A stretch of 21,906 nucleotides of DNA from Desulfobulbus_C sp964551175. Lineage in GTDB: Bacteria; Desulfobacterota; Desulfobulbia; Desulfobulbales; Desulfobulbaceae. Numbering within the stretch: position 1 is the stretch's first letter; each line of letters begins with the position of its first letter. Under the pieces are notes generated by a model. It worked only from the letters and a program-made list of their open reading frames with translations, did not search any database and was not told where the DNA came from. The stretch spans positions 1-21,906 of the forward strand of contig CAZKBZ010000044.1 of assembly GCA_964551175.1 (NCBI GenBank), given 5' to 3'. A program made the translations under genes and the position numbers. This document shows positions 7,988 through 15,476 of the stretch, piece after piece.

Positions 7988-8974
7988 TTACCTTCTGTTG
8001 TTATTGAGAAAAGCCAGCAGATCCTCAGCCGCTGCTGTGGGGGATATCAGACCGTCAGCCACTTTTTTCCGCAGCGGCGGTAATGTTTGTTTCACTTGGG
8101 GACTGGTGTAAAACCACTGGCGCAGACCTTCTTCCAGCAGAAAAGACATCCAGTCCAGGGCCTGCTTTTTTCTCTTCACAGCCATTTCCCCACCATCAGT
8201 CATTTTAGCCTTGTGATCGAGAATGGTTTCCCATATTTTGTCAATTCCTGTGTGCATGGTAGAGCTGCAGGTAAGTACCGGAGGCGACCAGACAGAACTG
8301 GTCGGCATGAGCATGTGCAGGGCTGCCTGGTATTCCTTGCGGGCTCTGTCAGCAGCAATGATATTGTCGCCATCCGCTTTATTGATGACTATGGCGTCGG
8401 CAACCTCCAGCACTCCTTTTTTCATCCCCTGCAGCTCATCCCCTGCTCCGGCAATCATCAGGACAAGAAAAAAATCCACCATCGAGGCGACAGTGGTTTC
8501 CGACTGACCGACTCCCACTGTTTCAATTATGACCACATCATAGCCGGCAGCTTCGCAGATAAGCATTGTTTCACGGGTTTTTCTTCCAACTCCTCCAAGA
8601 GTACCGCCGGAAGGCGAAGGCCGGATAAATGCATTGTCATGGACAGCAAGTTTTTCCATTCGGGTTTTATCACCTAAAATCGAGCCTCCGCTTCGGGAGC
8701 TGCTTGGATCAATGGCAAGCACCGCAACCCTGTGACCCATTTCCGTCAACATGGTGCCAAAGCTCTCGATAAAGGTACTCTTTCCTGCTCCCGGTACTCC
8801 GGTAATGCCCAGCCGAACACTTTTTCCCGTGTATGGCAGCAGCTGGTTTACAATGGTTCTGGCAAGTTCCTGATGGTCAGGAAGTGTGGATTCAACAAGG
8901 GTGATGGTTCTTGCCAGCAGCAGACGATCCTGGTTGAGTACACCTTTTACGTATTCCTGCGGATCTCTGAGCAT
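7988..8974 (-). CDS. meaB: Methylmalonyl-CoA mutase-associated G-protein chaperone
   Basis: This G3E-family GTPase (ArgK/MeaB/MMAA) protects methylmalonyl-CoA mutase and gates adenosylcobalamin loading. In 328 residues it shows the Walker A GVPGAGKST (59-67), AIDPSSSRSGGSILGDKTRM (about 87-106), the Walker B region VVIIETVGVGQSE (147-159) and the NKAD guanine-recognition motif (198-201). Length and motifs are typical and complete. The gene follows mcm after 117 bases in the same direction, so mce-mcm-meaB form one functional unit. No clear Shine-Dalgarno precedes the ATG. The interval upstream contains a compact hairpin at 9024-9062. The assignment is secure from motifs plus context. Confidence 0.95.
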   Translation of the reverse strand: MLRDPQEYVKGVLNQDRLLLARTITLVESTLPDHQELARTIVNQLLPYTGKSVRLGITGVPGAGKSTFIESFGTMLTEMGHRVAVLAIDPSSSRSGGSILGDKTRMEKLAVHDNAFIRPSPSGGTLGGVGRKTRETMLICEAAGYDVVIIETVGVGQSETTVASMVDFFLVLMIAGAGDELQGMKKGVLEVADAIVINKADGDNIIAADRARKEYQAALHMLMPTSSVWSPPVLTCSSTMHTGIDKIWETILDHKAKMTDGGEMAVKRKKQALDWMSFLLEEGLRQWFYTSPQVKQTLPPLRKKVADGLISPTAAAEDLLAFLNNNRR

Positions 8975-9023
8975 TGAAAGGATAATGGTTGTAGAAGAAA
9001 GATAGCCTTCAGGTTGTTACAAG

Positions 9024-9062
9024 GCTGCAGACCGTTGGAAAAGCTTTCCAGCCGCCTGCAGC
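9024..9062 (-). other. Nested hairpin in the mcm-meaB spacer
   Basis: An inner TGGAAA/TTTCCA hairpin (9036-9050) sits inside outer GCTGCAG/CTGCAGC arms (9024-9030 and 9056-9062), separated by a 5x5 internal loop. No T-run follows on the coding strand, so it looks more like an mRNA processing or stability element between the two genes than a terminator. Confidence 0.35.
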
Positions 9063-9091
9063 TTCTGTTTTCCGACGCAGTTATGATAGGA

Positions 9092-11227
9092 TTACAAATA
9101 TTTTTCTTCAAGCAGACCCATGGTTTTGTCGGCTGAGTCGGTAATGGGAGTGCCGGGTCCGAATACAGCCTGTACACCTGCCTGAAAGAGAAAATCGTAA
9201 TCTCCTGGAGGAATGACGCCACCGGCAACGACGATAATATCTTCACCGCCGATTTTTCTCAGTTCATCCACCAGGGTAGGAATGAGGTCTTTATGGCCGG
9301 CTGCCAGGCTGGAAGCCCCGACAACATGCACATCATTTTCAATGGCCATTTTCGCTGCCTCTTCCGGTGTCTGGAACATGGGACTGATATCGACATCAAA
9401 ACCAATATCCGCATACGCACTGGCCACCACCTTGAAGCCGCGGTCATGACCATCCTGGCCCATTTTGGTGACCAGCATGCGCGGGCGTCGTCCCTGTTTT
9501 TCCAGAAAAGCGGCGGTTCTCTTTTTCAGGGCTTCAATAACATCATTGTTGCCGCTGTATTCTGAAGAGTAGGCACCGGATATACATCTGGTTGTTGCAA
9601 CGAACCTGCCAAAAACCTCTTCCATGGCATCAGAAATTTCTCCAACGGTTGCCCGGGCCCGGACGGCGGGCAGGGCTGCTTCAAGGAGGTTGCCTCCGTT
9701 GCGGGCGGCGGCAGTAAGATCAGCCAGGGCTTTATTGACCGCTTCATTATCTCTTGTAGCCCTGATCTCTTTCAGTCTGGCAATCTGCTCATCCCGGACC
9801 GATGAAGGCACTTCCCGGACTTCAAAGTCGATCTTTTCATCAGCAAGTTTATATTTGTTTACCCCGACAATAACGTCTAACCCCTGATCAATACGGGCCT
9901 GTTTGCGGGCTGCTGATTCCTCTATCCGCATCTTGGGCATACCCGATTCTATGGCCCTGGCCATGCCGCCGAGCTCGTCAATCTCATCTATGATTTTCTG
10001 CGCTTCATTGATGATGGAGTTGGTCAGTGATTCAATATAATAGGAGCCCCCCAATGGATCAATTACATGGCAGATCTGGGATTCTTCCTGGATGATGATC
10101 TGAGTGTTTCTTGCAATGCGGGCAGAAAAATCCGTGGGCAGGCCGACGGCTTCATCAAAAGAGTTGGTATGCAGGGACTGGGTGCCGCCCAGAACAGCGG
10201 TCATCGCCTCCAGGGTGGTCCGGATTATATTGTTATACGGGTCTTGCTCCGTAAGACTCCAGCCGGAAGTCTGGCAATGGGTCCGCAGCATGGACGACCT
10301 GGGATTTTTTGGATTGAACTGGCTCATCAACCGGTGCCAGAGGAATCTGGCTGCCCGGAGCATGGCAATGTCCATGAAAAAGTTCATGCCGATGCCGAAG
10401 AAAAAGGAGAGCCTCGGGGCAAAGGCATCAACATCCATACCGCTTTTCAGGGCAGCTTTCACATACTCAACACCGTCGGCAAGGGTAAATGCGGTCTGCA
10501 GCACGCTGTTGGCCCCGGCCTCCATCATGTGGTAGCCGCTGATACTGATGGTGTTGTATCTGGGCATGTTTTGCGAGCAGAAGGACATGATATCCGAGAT
10601 AATTCTCATGGATGGTTCAGGGGGGTAAATATAGGTATTCCGGGTCAGGTATTCTTTCAGGATATCGTTTTGAATGGTTCCGGACAACTGCTCATGACTG
10701 ACGCCCTGCTCCTCGGCGGCGACAATATAGCCGGCCAGGATTGGAATGACGGCACCGTTCATGGTCATGGAAACAGACATCTTGTCCAGCGGGATCCCGT
10801 CAAAAAGGATTTTCATATCCTCAACAGAATCAATGGCCACTCCTGCCTTGCCTATATCTCCCGAAACCCTGGGATGATCGGAATCGTAGCCGCGATGGGT
10901 TGCAAGATCAAAGGCCACGGAGAGACCTTTCTGGCCTGCCGCCAGAGCCTTATGATAAAAATCATTTGATTCCCTGGCAGTGGAGAAACCGGCATACTGC
11001 CTGATGGTCCAGGGTCTGCCGGCATACATGGTCGCCATGGGGCCACGCACATAGGGTGCCATTCCGGGAAGGGTGTTGGAATCCAGATTTTCAAGGTCTT
11101 CAGCCGTGTAAAGCGGTTTAACCTCTATTCCTTCCGGGGTCATCCAGTTGAGGGTGTCAACCGGTTTTCCTTTCATCTGTTTTGTGGCGAGTTCTTTCCA
11201 TTGCTGTAACTTGGGGTGCTCAGTCAT
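9092..11227 (-). CDS. Adenosylcobalamin-dependent methylmalonyl-CoA mutase
   Basis: This enzyme isomerises (R)-methylmalonyl-CoA and succinyl-CoA by a B12 radical mechanism. The 711 residues match full-length one-chain mutases (E. coli Sbm is about 714). The N-terminal TIM barrel has TIRQYAGFSTA, where Tyr78 corresponds to the active-site tyrosine that marks methylmalonyl-CoA rather than isobutyryl-CoA specificity. GGTQSLHTNSFDE and IDPLGGSYYIE are also present. The C-terminal cobalamin domain has the base-off DxHxxG motif, DGHDRG, with His594 as cobalt ligand, then GASSLAAGH and VAGGVIPPGDY. GAGG lies about 8 bases before the ATG. It is preceded by the epimerase gene (48-base gap) and followed by meaB. 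No cobalamin riboswitch was recognised upstream. Confidence 0.97.
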   Translation of the reverse strand: MTEHPKLQQWKELATKQMKGKPVDTLNWMTPEGIEVKPLYTAEDLENLDSNTLPGMAPYVRGPMATMYAGRPWTIRQYAGFSTARESNDFYHKALAAGQKGLSVAFDLATHRGYDSDHPRVSGDIGKAGVAIDSVEDMKILFDGIPLDKMSVSMTMNGAVIPILAGYIVAAEEQGVSHEQLSGTIQNDILKEYLTRNTYIYPPEPSMRIISDIMSFCSQNMPRYNTISISGYHMMEAGANSVLQTAFTLADGVEYVKAALKSGMDVDAFAPRLSFFFGIGMNFFMDIAMLRAARFLWHRLMSQFNPKNPRSSMLRTHCQTSGWSLTEQDPYNNIIRTTLEAMTAVLGGTQSLHTNSFDEAVGLPTDFSARIARNTQIIIQEESQICHVIDPLGGSYYIESLTNSIINEAQKIIDEIDELGGMARAIESGMPKMRIEESAARKQARIDQGLDVIVGVNKYKLADEKIDFEVREVPSSVRDEQIARLKEIRATRDNEAVNKALADLTAAARNGGNLLEAALPAVRARATVGEISDAMEEVFGRFVATTRCISGAYSSEYSGNNDVIEALKKRTAAFLEKQGRRPRMLVTKMGQDGHDRGFKVVASAYADIGFDVDISPMFQTPEEAAKMAIENDVHVVGASSLAAGHKDLIPTLVDELRKIGGEDIIVVAGGVIPPGDYDFLFQAGVQAVFGPGTPITDSADKTMGLLEEKYL

Positions 11228-11275
11228 TTGTTTTCCTCATGAAAAGTAATGTTTCCTGCAAGGGAAATGAAAAAG

Positions 11276-11680
11276 CTATGATCTCTCACAGAGTTCCACG
11301 AGTACGCCGCCGGTTGCCTTGGGGTGTAAAAAGGCAATTTTCGCTCCACCTGCACCGATTCGCGGTTCCTGGTCAATGAGCTGTATTCCTTTTTCCTTCA
11401 GCTCCTTGAGTGCCTCCTCGATGTCGGCAACCCGGAAGGCGACGTGTTGAAATCCCTGGCCTCTTTTTTCAATGAACCTGGCTACCGGTCCATCCGGGGA
11501 GGTGGATTCAAGAAGCTCAACTTCACTTTCGCCGACCGGGAAAAAGGCTGTGGTCACCTTCTGAGCCTCAACGGTTTCAGCTCCCTCAAAGCTAAGACCA
11601 AGAACATCGGACCAGAAGCTTTTTCCATCCTCAATACTGTTTACAGCTATTCCCAAGTGATCAATTTTTAAAATCTGCAT
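11276..11680 (-). CDS. mce: Methylmalonyl-CoA epimerase
   Basis: This enzyme interconverts (R)- and (S)-methylmalonyl-CoA, joining the mutase to the carboxyltransferase. The 134-residue protein is a vicinal-oxygen-chelate fold made of two glyoxalase-like repeats. Likely metal ligands are His8 (DHLGIAV), Glu55 (VELLES), His79 (FQHVAFRV) and Glu129 (VLVELCE). The second is Gln in the Propionibacterium enzyme, so Glu55 is my tentative match. KIAFLHPKATGGVLVEL is the typical C-terminal block. GGGAGG sits 7 bases before the ATG, the best ribosome binding site of the minus-strand propionate genes. It is the first gene of mce-mcm-meaB; a 148-base gap separates it from pstB2 upstream, where no clear promoter could be assigned. 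Confidence 0.94.
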   Translation of the reverse strand: MQILKIDHLGIAVNSIEDGKSFWSDVLGLSFEGAETVEAQKVTTAFFPVGESEVELLESTSPDGPVARFIEKRGQGFQHVAFRVADIEEALKELKEKGIQLIDQEPRIGAGGAKIAFLHPKATGGVLVELCERS

Positions 11681-11828
11681 TTTCTACCTCCCCGACAAAG
11701 TGAAGATTGTGGTCTTGTGGCTGTTAAGAAAAATGTTCATGCAAAAGACGCAGAGCTGTATCAAGGGTTTTACAATTGATCTTCTCTGTATATGCGCGTG
11801 GTATACCAGGAAAAAGCAGGATCACTTA

Positions 11829-12620
11829 TTACCCATAGCGTCCTTCTATGTAATCGGCGGTTTTCTTATTGGCTGGTGTGACAAAGATCTGGTCAGTTGT
11901 GTCATGTTCAATAAGTTTGCCCATGAGCATGAAAGCACATTCATCACTGGCCCGGCGGGCCTGGGCCATATTATGGGTAACGATCAGAATGGTGTACTGA
12001 CCCCGCAGGTCCCAGATCAACTCCTCCACAGCCTCTGTCCCCTTGGGATCAAGGGCTGAGCAGGGTTCATCCATCAGCAGCACCTTGGGCTTTACCGGCA
12101 GCAACCGGGCAATACACAGTTTCTGCTGCTGCTCCAGTGAAAGCGAGGTGGCCTTCCGTTTCAGGTGATCCTTTACCTGGTCCCAGAGAAGCACCTGACG
12201 AAGGGAATCTTCTACAATATCGTCTTCATCTTTTCTTGAGACCTTTTTGCCGGATGGTGTATGGATCCTGTGTCCAAAAATAATATTGTCCCGAATGGAG
12301 ATCGGCAAAGGATTGGGACGCTGGAAAACCATGCCAACCTGCTTGCGGAGCTGGGCCAGCTCCACTTCCGGTGCATAGACATTTCTGTCCATCACCTTTA
12401 CTTCCCCTTCAACACGGACATAGCTCAAACGTTCGTTAATACGGTTAATACTGCGCAGCAGGGTTGATTTACCACAGCCGGATGGCCCGATCAGGCTGGT
12501 GATAATACCGTTTTTTATCCTGATATTGACTTTTTCAAGGGCCTGAAAGGTGCCGTACCACAAGTCGAGATTAATGGTTTCAATGGCATTTACGGCCTTT
12601 TGTGTTGTAGTCTCTGTCAT
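11829..12620 (-). CDS. pstB: Phosphate ABC transporter ATP-binding protein, PstB with altered signature motif
   Basis: This 263-residue ATPase is the last gene of the phosphate uptake operon and energises phosphate import through PstC-PstA at the inner membrane. Walker A (GPSGCGKST, 45-53), Q-loop Gln100 in VFQRPNP, Walker B with Glu185 (LLMDEPCSALDP) and the switch His216 (IVTHN) are all canonical. The ABC signature is not: LSLEQ at 160-164 in place of LSGGQ. The C-terminal TADYIEGRYG is the PstB family ending. The neighbouring paralogue keeps LSGGQ but lacks the Q-loop Gln and switch His, so the two look like the halves of an asymmetric heterodimer. The paralogue's C-terminus (DYIEGRFG) is nearly the same, pointing to an old duplication. 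The ribosome binding site is weak. Confidence 0.93.
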   Translation of the reverse strand: MTETTTQKAVNAIETINLDLWYGTFQALEKVNIRIKNGIITSLIGPSGCGKSTLLRSINRINERLSYVRVEGEVKVMDRNVYAPEVELAQLRKQVGMVFQRPNPLPISIRDNIIFGHRIHTPSGKKVSRKDEDDIVEDSLRQVLLWDQVKDHLKRKATSLSLEQQQKLCIARLLPVKPKVLLMDEPCSALDPKGTEAVEELIWDLRGQYTILIVTHNMAQARRASDECAFMLMGKLIEHDTTDQIFVTPANKKTADYIEGRYG

Positions 12621-12673
12621 AGTTCACTCAAGATGAAAAAAACGGTCAGGTCACAATAAAAAACATTAGGTTG

Positions 12674-13474
12674 TCAACCGAACCGGCCTTCAATGTAATC
12701 CTTTGTTCTCTTATCCTGCACCTTGCCGGTAAAAAGATCCTCGGTAATACCCATTTCCACGACTTCTCCGTCAAGAAAGAACGCTGTCCGGTCAGCCAGC
12801 CGGCGTGCCTGCTGGACCAGGTTGGTAACCAGAATGATGGACATTTCTTTTTTCAGCTCCTTGAGCACATCTTCGATACGCATGGTTGTCACCGGATCCA
12901 CGGCAATGGAAAATTCATCCAGCATGAGCATCTCAGGTTCCTGGGACAGAGCACGTGCAATGGTAAGTCGTTGCTGTTGTCCACCGGACAGCAGACTTCC
13001 CAGGGAATCAAGTCGATCCTTTACCTCATCCCACAGGGCGGCACGCTCCAGGCAGCGTTCAACAATCATGTCCAGATCCGGCTTCTGTTTCACCCCGGCC
13101 AGTCTCGGGGCAAGAGCGACATTTTCATAAACGGTCAGAGGGAGACCGACAGGCAGGGGAAAGACTACACCTATACGGCTGCGCAGCGAATAGAGATTAC
13201 GCCATTTTCTGATGTCCCTGCCATTGAACCGGATCCGGCCTTTTACCTCCATTTCGGGATTGAATACATCCATGCGGTTAATGGCCTTGAGAAAAGAGGT
13301 CTTGCCGCTGTTGGCAGGCCCGATGATGCCGAAAATCTCGTTATCACGGACCTGCAGGTTGACATCGGCAAGAGCTGTCTGTCCACTGTAGCTGATCGTT
13401 ACATTATCGACTTCCAGTTTCAGGGGAAGTTTTTCATGGGAATGCGAAGCCATCGTTTCTTCAGATGTTACCAT
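12674..13474 (-). CDS. Divergent PstB paralogue with degenerate Q-loop and H-loop
   Basis: This 266-residue ABC ATPase is encoded between pstA and the canonical-site pstB. It keeps a usable P-loop (GPANSGKT, 52-59), a perfect LSGGQQQR signature (162-169) and Walker B Asp186-Glu187. However, the Q-loop reads VFPLP, with Pro106 where PstB has Gln, and the switch region reads LVTNLV, with Asn218 where the catalytic His belongs. The D-loop is SIAVDP instead of SALDP. Its own nucleotide pocket is therefore probably slow or inactive, while its signature can complete the partner's pocket. The ATG overlaps the end of pstA by 7 bases, indicating translational coupling; GAGG lies upstream. A second ATG seven codons in is a possible alternative start. 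It is not a pseudogene: the frame is intact and the motifs it needs for a partner are conserved. Confidence 0.88.
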   Translation of the reverse strand: MVTSEETMASHSHEKLPLKLEVDNVTISYSGQTALADVNLQVRDNEIFGIIGPANSGKTSFLKAINRMDVFNPEMEVKGRIRFNGRDIRKWRNLYSLRSRIGVVFPLPVGLPLTVYENVALAPRLAGVKQKPDLDMIVERCLERAALWDEVKDRLDSLGSLLSGGQQQRLTIARALSQEPEMLMLDEFSIAVDPVTTMRIEDVLKELKKEMSIILVTNLVQQARRLADRTAFFLDGEVVEMGITEDLFTGKVQDKRTKDYIEGRFG

Positions 13475-14337
13475 TTTTTCTTGCCTCGCAGGTAGACCCG
13501 GAACGCAATGGAAATTGAATTCATTGCCAGCACCATGGCAATCAGAACGAAAGCCACGCCATAGGGGAGGTTCTCCGGCACATCAGGCACCTGGGTCGCC
13601 ACGACAAAAAGATGCAGCGACATGGCCATGGTCTGGTCAAAGACTGAATCCGGCAGCTGGGGCAGGAAAAAAGCAGCTCCAGTGAACATGATCGGAGCTG
13701 TTTCGCCGGCTGTTCGTGAAACTTCCAGGATGATACCGGTCAGGATACCACTGATGGAGTTGGGGAGCACGACCCGGCGGATTGTCTGCCACCTCGTTGC
13801 CCCCATGTTCCAGCAGGCCTCACGAAAGGCCTGGGGAACGGCCTGCAGTGACTCCCTGGTCGAGACGATAACCACCGGCAGGGTCATGATACCAAGGGTA
13901 AGGCTTGCCGCCAGAATGCTGGTGCCGAACTTGAAAAAGAGGACAAAGGCACCAAGACCGAATAGGGCGTGCACGATGGAGGGAACACCTGCCAGGTTGA
14001 TGATTGCCAGGTTGATCCCTCTGGTAAACCAGTTGTCCCTTGCATACTCACTTAAGTAAATTGCTGCTGCAACACCCAGGGGAACAGAAAAAAGCAGGGC
14101 TACGGCGACCAGCCAGATGGTCCCGACCAGTGCCGGAAAAATTCCGCCAGCTGTCATGCCTTCGGTTGGATTGGTGAAGAGAAATTCCAGGGAGACTATG
14201 GACCCTCCCTTAATGGTCAGAATAATGAGGATGAGTGCCACCGGCAGGATCAGTAATCCGGTCATCAGCAGGAAAAGAATTTTGAACAGCTTCTCGGTTT
14301 TCCGGTTTCTGATATTGATCTCAGTTGCTTCAAACAT
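13468..14337 (-). CDS. pstA: Phosphate ABC transporter permease PstA
   Basis: This inner-membrane permease subunit pairs with PstC. The 289 residues include six predicted membrane segments, beginning with the hydrophobic run at about 17-43. The periplasmic loop GGIFPALVGTIW is characteristic of PstA. The cytoplasmic EAA coupling motif is seen in EACWNMGATRWQTIRRVVLP, which contacts the PstB dimer. SRTAGETAPIMFTGAAFF is another family block. The ATG is 8 bases past the pstC stop, with AAGGAG formed by the last pstC codons. The last codons overlap the start of the divergent pstB paralogue. Length and motifs are ordinary. Confidence 0.95.
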   Translation of the reverse strand: MFEATEINIRNRKTEKLFKILFLLMTGLLILPVALILIILTIKGGSIVSLEFLFTNPTEGMTAGGIFPALVGTIWLVAVALLFSVPLGVAAAIYLSEYARDNWFTRGINLAIINLAGVPSIVHALFGLGAFVLFFKFGTSILAASLTLGIMTLPVVIVSTRESLQAVPQAFREACWNMGATRWQTIRRVVLPNSISGILTGIILEVSRTAGETAPIMFTGAAFFLPQLPDSVFDQTMAMSLHLFVVATQVPDVPENLPYGVAFVLIAMVLAMNSISIAFRVYLRGKKKW

Positions 14338-14345
14338 GGCAGCTT

Positions 14346-15476
14346 TTACTCCTTGCGAATACCGCGAACCACCAGGTCGGCAGTCAGGTTGATCAGGAAG
14401 GTAATCAGAAATAGAAAGATGCCCAAGGTAAACAGAGCCTGATAATGGTCGGAACCGACAGCGGTTTCACCCAGTTCAGCTGCAATGGTGGCGGTCAGCG
14501 CCCGCACGGAATCAAAGACACTGGTGGGGATATTGATCGAGTGGCCGGTAGCCATCAACACAGCCATTGTTTCCCCGAATCCTCGTCCGACCCCGAGCAG
14601 AATTGCGGCTACCAGCCCGTTTTTTCCGGCCGGCAGTACGACTTTATAAATAACCTGCCAGCGGGTGGCCCCCATGGCCTCGGCTGCTTCCCGGTAGCGG
14701 TCGGGAACTGCTTTCAAGGCATCCTCGGCAATGGTTGTCATAATCGGTGCTGCCATCAGACCGAGAATTAAACCGGCATTGAGAACATTGAGACCAATGG
14801 GCACGTTGAACAGTTTGATGATGAGCGGGTTCATGATGCTCAGCCCGATGAATCCCCAGACAACCGAGGGAATAGCAGCCAGCAGTTCAACAAGGATCTT
14901 CAGGTATTCCCGTTTTCTTCCAGTGGCAAATTCACCGATATAAATGGCAGCGCCGAGGGAAAAGGGTATGGCCACGAGCATGGCAAGACCGGTGACGCTG
15001 GCCGTACCGACAATGAGAGCCAGTGCACCATAGGTGGGTTTGAGGTCAGAGGTTGGTGCCCATCGTGTTGAGCCGAAAAATCGGCGGAATGTAAAGGGTT
15101 CATTGTGTGCGTCGTTCAGGAATATCTCTTTGTAAGGAGCAGTGGCTTCAACCCCGATCAATCCCTCGACAGCACTCAGAAGTTCATCAGCTGTAGCAAA
15201 GGCCCGTCCATCCAACTCATCCAGGTTCTCCAGCTGGGCTTCGTCCATCCCCTGGTCTTCAAGCATGTTGAAAACCGACTCCGTCATCTCATACTGGGAT
15301 TTGCTGATAAAACCAACACCCTCCTTGGTGATAAAGACAAAAATCCCGATAATAAAAATGATGGCCGAGATACCGGCCACAAAGACAAGCAGTTGGACGA
15401 CACGATCGATATACCAGTCCAGGGTCAGCCTGTCGTCATCACTTCGCAGCTTTGCTACACCGCTATGCTGCTCCAC
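14346..15476 (-). CDS. pstC: Phosphate ABC transporter permease PstC with a periplasmic insertion
   Basis: This partner permease of PstA has 376 residues with the GTG start used here. AAGGAGG lies 6 bases before that GTG, inside the end of phoU, and the two genes overlap by 14 bases. An ATG further upstream at 15515 would place the Shine-Dalgarno inside the gene and is less likely. Membrane segment 1 is at about 25-50. It is followed by an acidic helical insertion (about 61-129, rich in Asp and Glu, including DEAQLENLDELDG) before the usual FFGSTRWAPT and ALIVGT blocks; common PstC proteins of about 310-320 residues lack such a stretch. The EAA motif is in EAAEAMGATRWQVIYKVVLP. Topology places the insertion in the periplasm, where PstS docks. 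Confidence 0.93.
   Translation of the reverse strand: MEQHSGVAKLRSDDDRLTLDWYIDRVVQLLVFVAGISAIIFIIGIFVFITKEGVGFISKSQYEMTESVFNMLEDQGMDEAQLENLDELDGRAFATADELLSAVEGLIGVEATAPYKEIFLNDAHNEPFTFRRFFGSTRWAPTSDLKPTYGALALIVGTASVTGLAMLVAIPFSLGAAIYIGEFATGRKREYLKILVELLAAIPSVVWGFIGLSIMNPLIIKLFNVPIGLNVLNAGLILGLMAAPIMTTIAEDALKAVPDRYREAAEAMGATRWQVIYKVVLPAGKNGLVAAILLGVGRGFGETMAVLMATGHSINIPTSVFDSVRALTATIAAELGETAVGSDHYQALFTLGIFLFLITFLINLTADLVVRGIRKE

Noticed and set aside
11681..11828. Possible cobalamin riboswitch before mce-mcm-meaB
   Set aside because: The gap is only 148 bases and no B12-box-like sequence was recognised.
12674..13474. PstB paralogue as a decaying pseudogene
   Set aside because: The frame is intact, it is translationally coupled to pstA, and it keeps the P-loop, LSGGQ and Walker B, the elements a heterodimer partner would need.
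12671..13495. Long plus-strand frame (274 codons) opposite the pstB paralogue
   Set aside because: It is an antisense shadow of a gene with clear ABC motifs; its translation shows no family pattern. The same applies to 8087-8677 and 10067-10969.
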